Of a stretch of 6,736 bases of DNA, positions 5,642 to 6,736 are shown piece by piece. The translations under genes were made by a program, and so were the position numbers. Origin of the DNA: Pseudomonadota bacterium. Lineage in GTDB: Bacteria > Pseudomonadota > Gammaproteobacteria > Steroidobacterales > Steroidobacteraceae. How positions within the stretch are numbered: position 1 is the first letter of the stretch; each line of letters begins with the position of its first letter. The stretch is from contig JAJYTX010000157.1 of assembly GCA_021792815.1 (NCBI GenBank), forward strand, positions 1 to 6,736, in the 5' to 3' direction. A model generated the notes under the pieces. The model was not told the origin of the DNA and ran no database searches. It worked only from the letters and a program-made list of their open reading frames with translations.

Positions 5642-6736
5642 TCAGAAAGACGTCGTGACGCTGAGGCCCCAGGTTCGCGGATTTCCCCAGAAGGCATCGG
5701 CGCCGGCGCCGCCGCCCGTACTGGTAGGAGCGGCGCCCATGCCCGCGACATACGTCTCGTTGGTCGCGTTGCGCACGTAGAGCTGCAGATTCCATTTCCG
5801 GTAATGCCAGCTCAGAAACATGTCGAGAAGTCTGCGTGCGCTCAGCAGATAGTAATTGGTATTCTGGAAGATCGAGGCCCACTGCTTGCCGGTGTACGAA
5901 TAGCCGAGACGCGGCGTCAATGTGCCAGCCCCGCCGAGGTCGAATACGTAAGCAAGCGATATGTCGCCCTGAACCGTCGGAGAGTACGGATCCGTCTCGC
6001 CGCTGAGATTCACCATGTAAGGCGAGTAGTTTTCGCACTGGCTGATCTGTCCCGGCGCGCACTGCGGCAGATTGGTATTGAATGTCGCGGGGGTTTCGTA
6101 AGCGGCAATCGCCCGCGCCGAACCCAGGGCGGAATGATTGAACGCAAGTCCCAATTGCCCACGCCAGTGACCAAGCAGCGCCTGCGACGAAAACTCCACC
6201 CCCTCGATCCTGGATTGGCCGAGATTGATTACACCGTTGCCACCGCCCAGCGGGTTGAGCACCTGTTGCTGCATGTCGCGGTAGTTCATGTAGTAACCGC
6301 CGAGCTGGGTGCGCAGATGGTCGCTCAGGAACTGACCTTTCCAGCCCGCCTCGTAGTCATCGATGTATTCCGGCCTGAATGTGCTGACCGCACTGTTGAT
6401 GCCTCCATCCTTGAAGCCCCGAGCCCAGAACACGTAGAAATGCTGATGCTGGACCGGCGTCCAATTCAGCGCGACCTTGCCGGATGGCACGCTTTTCGAG
6501 TAACTGCCCGTATTCGGGATCACGAGGTTTCCCGCCAGCGGAATGATGATCACCCCTGAGCTCGACTGGCCATCATTGCTGTAGCGCGCGCCGACCTGCA
6601 GCTGCAGGTCCCGGGTGATCCGGTAGCTCACCTGACCGAACAGACCGAACAGATGCACGTGCGCACCGATGTGCAGCACCGTCATGGCGCCTGCACCGTA
6701 TGGCTGCGGCGCGGTTCCATACGGATACTGGTCATA
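5642..6736 (-). CDS. TonB-dependent receptor, C-terminal part (TBDR2), truncated by the window edge
   Basis: The last 364 residues of a TonB-dependent outer-membrane receptor: the C-terminal half of the beta-barrel, ending in ...VTTSF with the expected terminal Phe. The frame is open to the right edge, and the first visible residues (YDQYPYGTAPQP) align with TIEYPYGALPEP of TBDR1, so the true start lies outside the window; the Met at 6685 is internal. It is a close paralogue of TBDR1, with shared runs such as YSKSVPSGKVALNWTP, FYVFWARGFKDGGIN, HLRTQLGGYYM, MQQQVLNPLGGGN and QWASIFQNT. The Cys pair in NLPQCAP...C is also kept. Whether it has an STN domain cannot be seen. The receptor family is certain; the substrate is unknown, though the closeness to TBDR1 suggests related ligands. 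Confidence 0.95.
   Translation of the reverse strand, partial: YDQYPYGTAPQPYGAGAMTVLHIGAHVHLFGLFGQVSYRITRDLQLQVGARYSNDGQSSSGVIIIPLAGNLVIPNTGSYSKSVPSGKVALNWTPVQHQHFYVFWARGFKDGGINSAVSTFRPEYIDDYEAGWKGQFLSDHLRTQLGGYYMNYRDMQQQVLNPLGGGNGVINLGQSRIEGVEFSSQALLGHWRGQLGLAFNHSALGSARAIAAYETPATFNTNLPQCAPGQISQCENYSPYMVNLSGETDPYSPTVQGDISLAYVFDLGGAGTLTPRLGYSYTGKQWASIFQNTNYYLLSARRLLDMFLSWHYRKWNLQLYVRNATNETYVAGMGAAPTSTGGGAGADAFWGNPRTWGLSVTTSF

Noticed and set aside
5642..6685. Treating the Met at 6685 as the start of a short 347-residue receptor
   Set aside because: The frame is open through the window edge, and the residues upstream of this Met align with TBDR1, so it is an internal Met of a truncated gene.

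Overview
The window reads as accessory or nutrient-uptake DNA from a high-GC Gram-negative bacterium, most likely a proteobacterium of the gammaproteobacterial or sphingomonad kind. The reasons are two TonB-dependent outer-membrane receptors with an EVVVTAQRR-type TonB box region and a terminal Phe, and a FecI/FecR-type cell-surface signalling set. Nothing in the sequence fixes the genus, and the imported substrate cannot be read from it.

All supported genes lie on the minus strand, so transcription runs from high to low coordinates. In that order: (1) the C-terminal 364 residues of a TonB-dependent receptor (TBDR2, 6736-5642), cut by the window edge; (2) a 286-base spacer holding a plausible promoter; (3) a 173-residue membrane-anchored protein that is essentially a lone FecR domain (5355-4834); (4) a roughly 235-base spacer with an inverted repeat; (5) an ECF sigma factor of the FecI type (4597-4079); (6) a full-length FecR-type anti-sigma/sigma regulator (4082-3012), whose ATG overlaps the sigma stop codon in an ATGA junction; (7) 49 bases with a GC-only hairpin; (8) a 928-residue TonB-dependent receptor with an N-terminal STN signalling domain (TBDR1, 2961-175); and (9) 174 bases at the left edge with no firmly supported gene.

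The expected working is that of the Fec paradigm. Ligand-bound TBDR1 would signal through its periplasmic STN domain to FecR in the inner membrane, which then releases or activates the sigma factor to transcribe receptor genes. Two points depart from the textbook layout. TBDR1 carries a second signal-peptide-like segment between its STN domain and its TonB box, as if an independent STN protein had been fused to an ordinary receptor. A stand-alone FecR-domain protein without the sigma-binding cytoplasmic part sits between the two receptors. The two receptors are clear paralogues (about two-thirds identical by eye over the shared C-terminal part), so the locus looks like a duplicated and diversified uptake module. 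I see no CRISPR, tRNA, rRNA, insertion sequence or phage feature.
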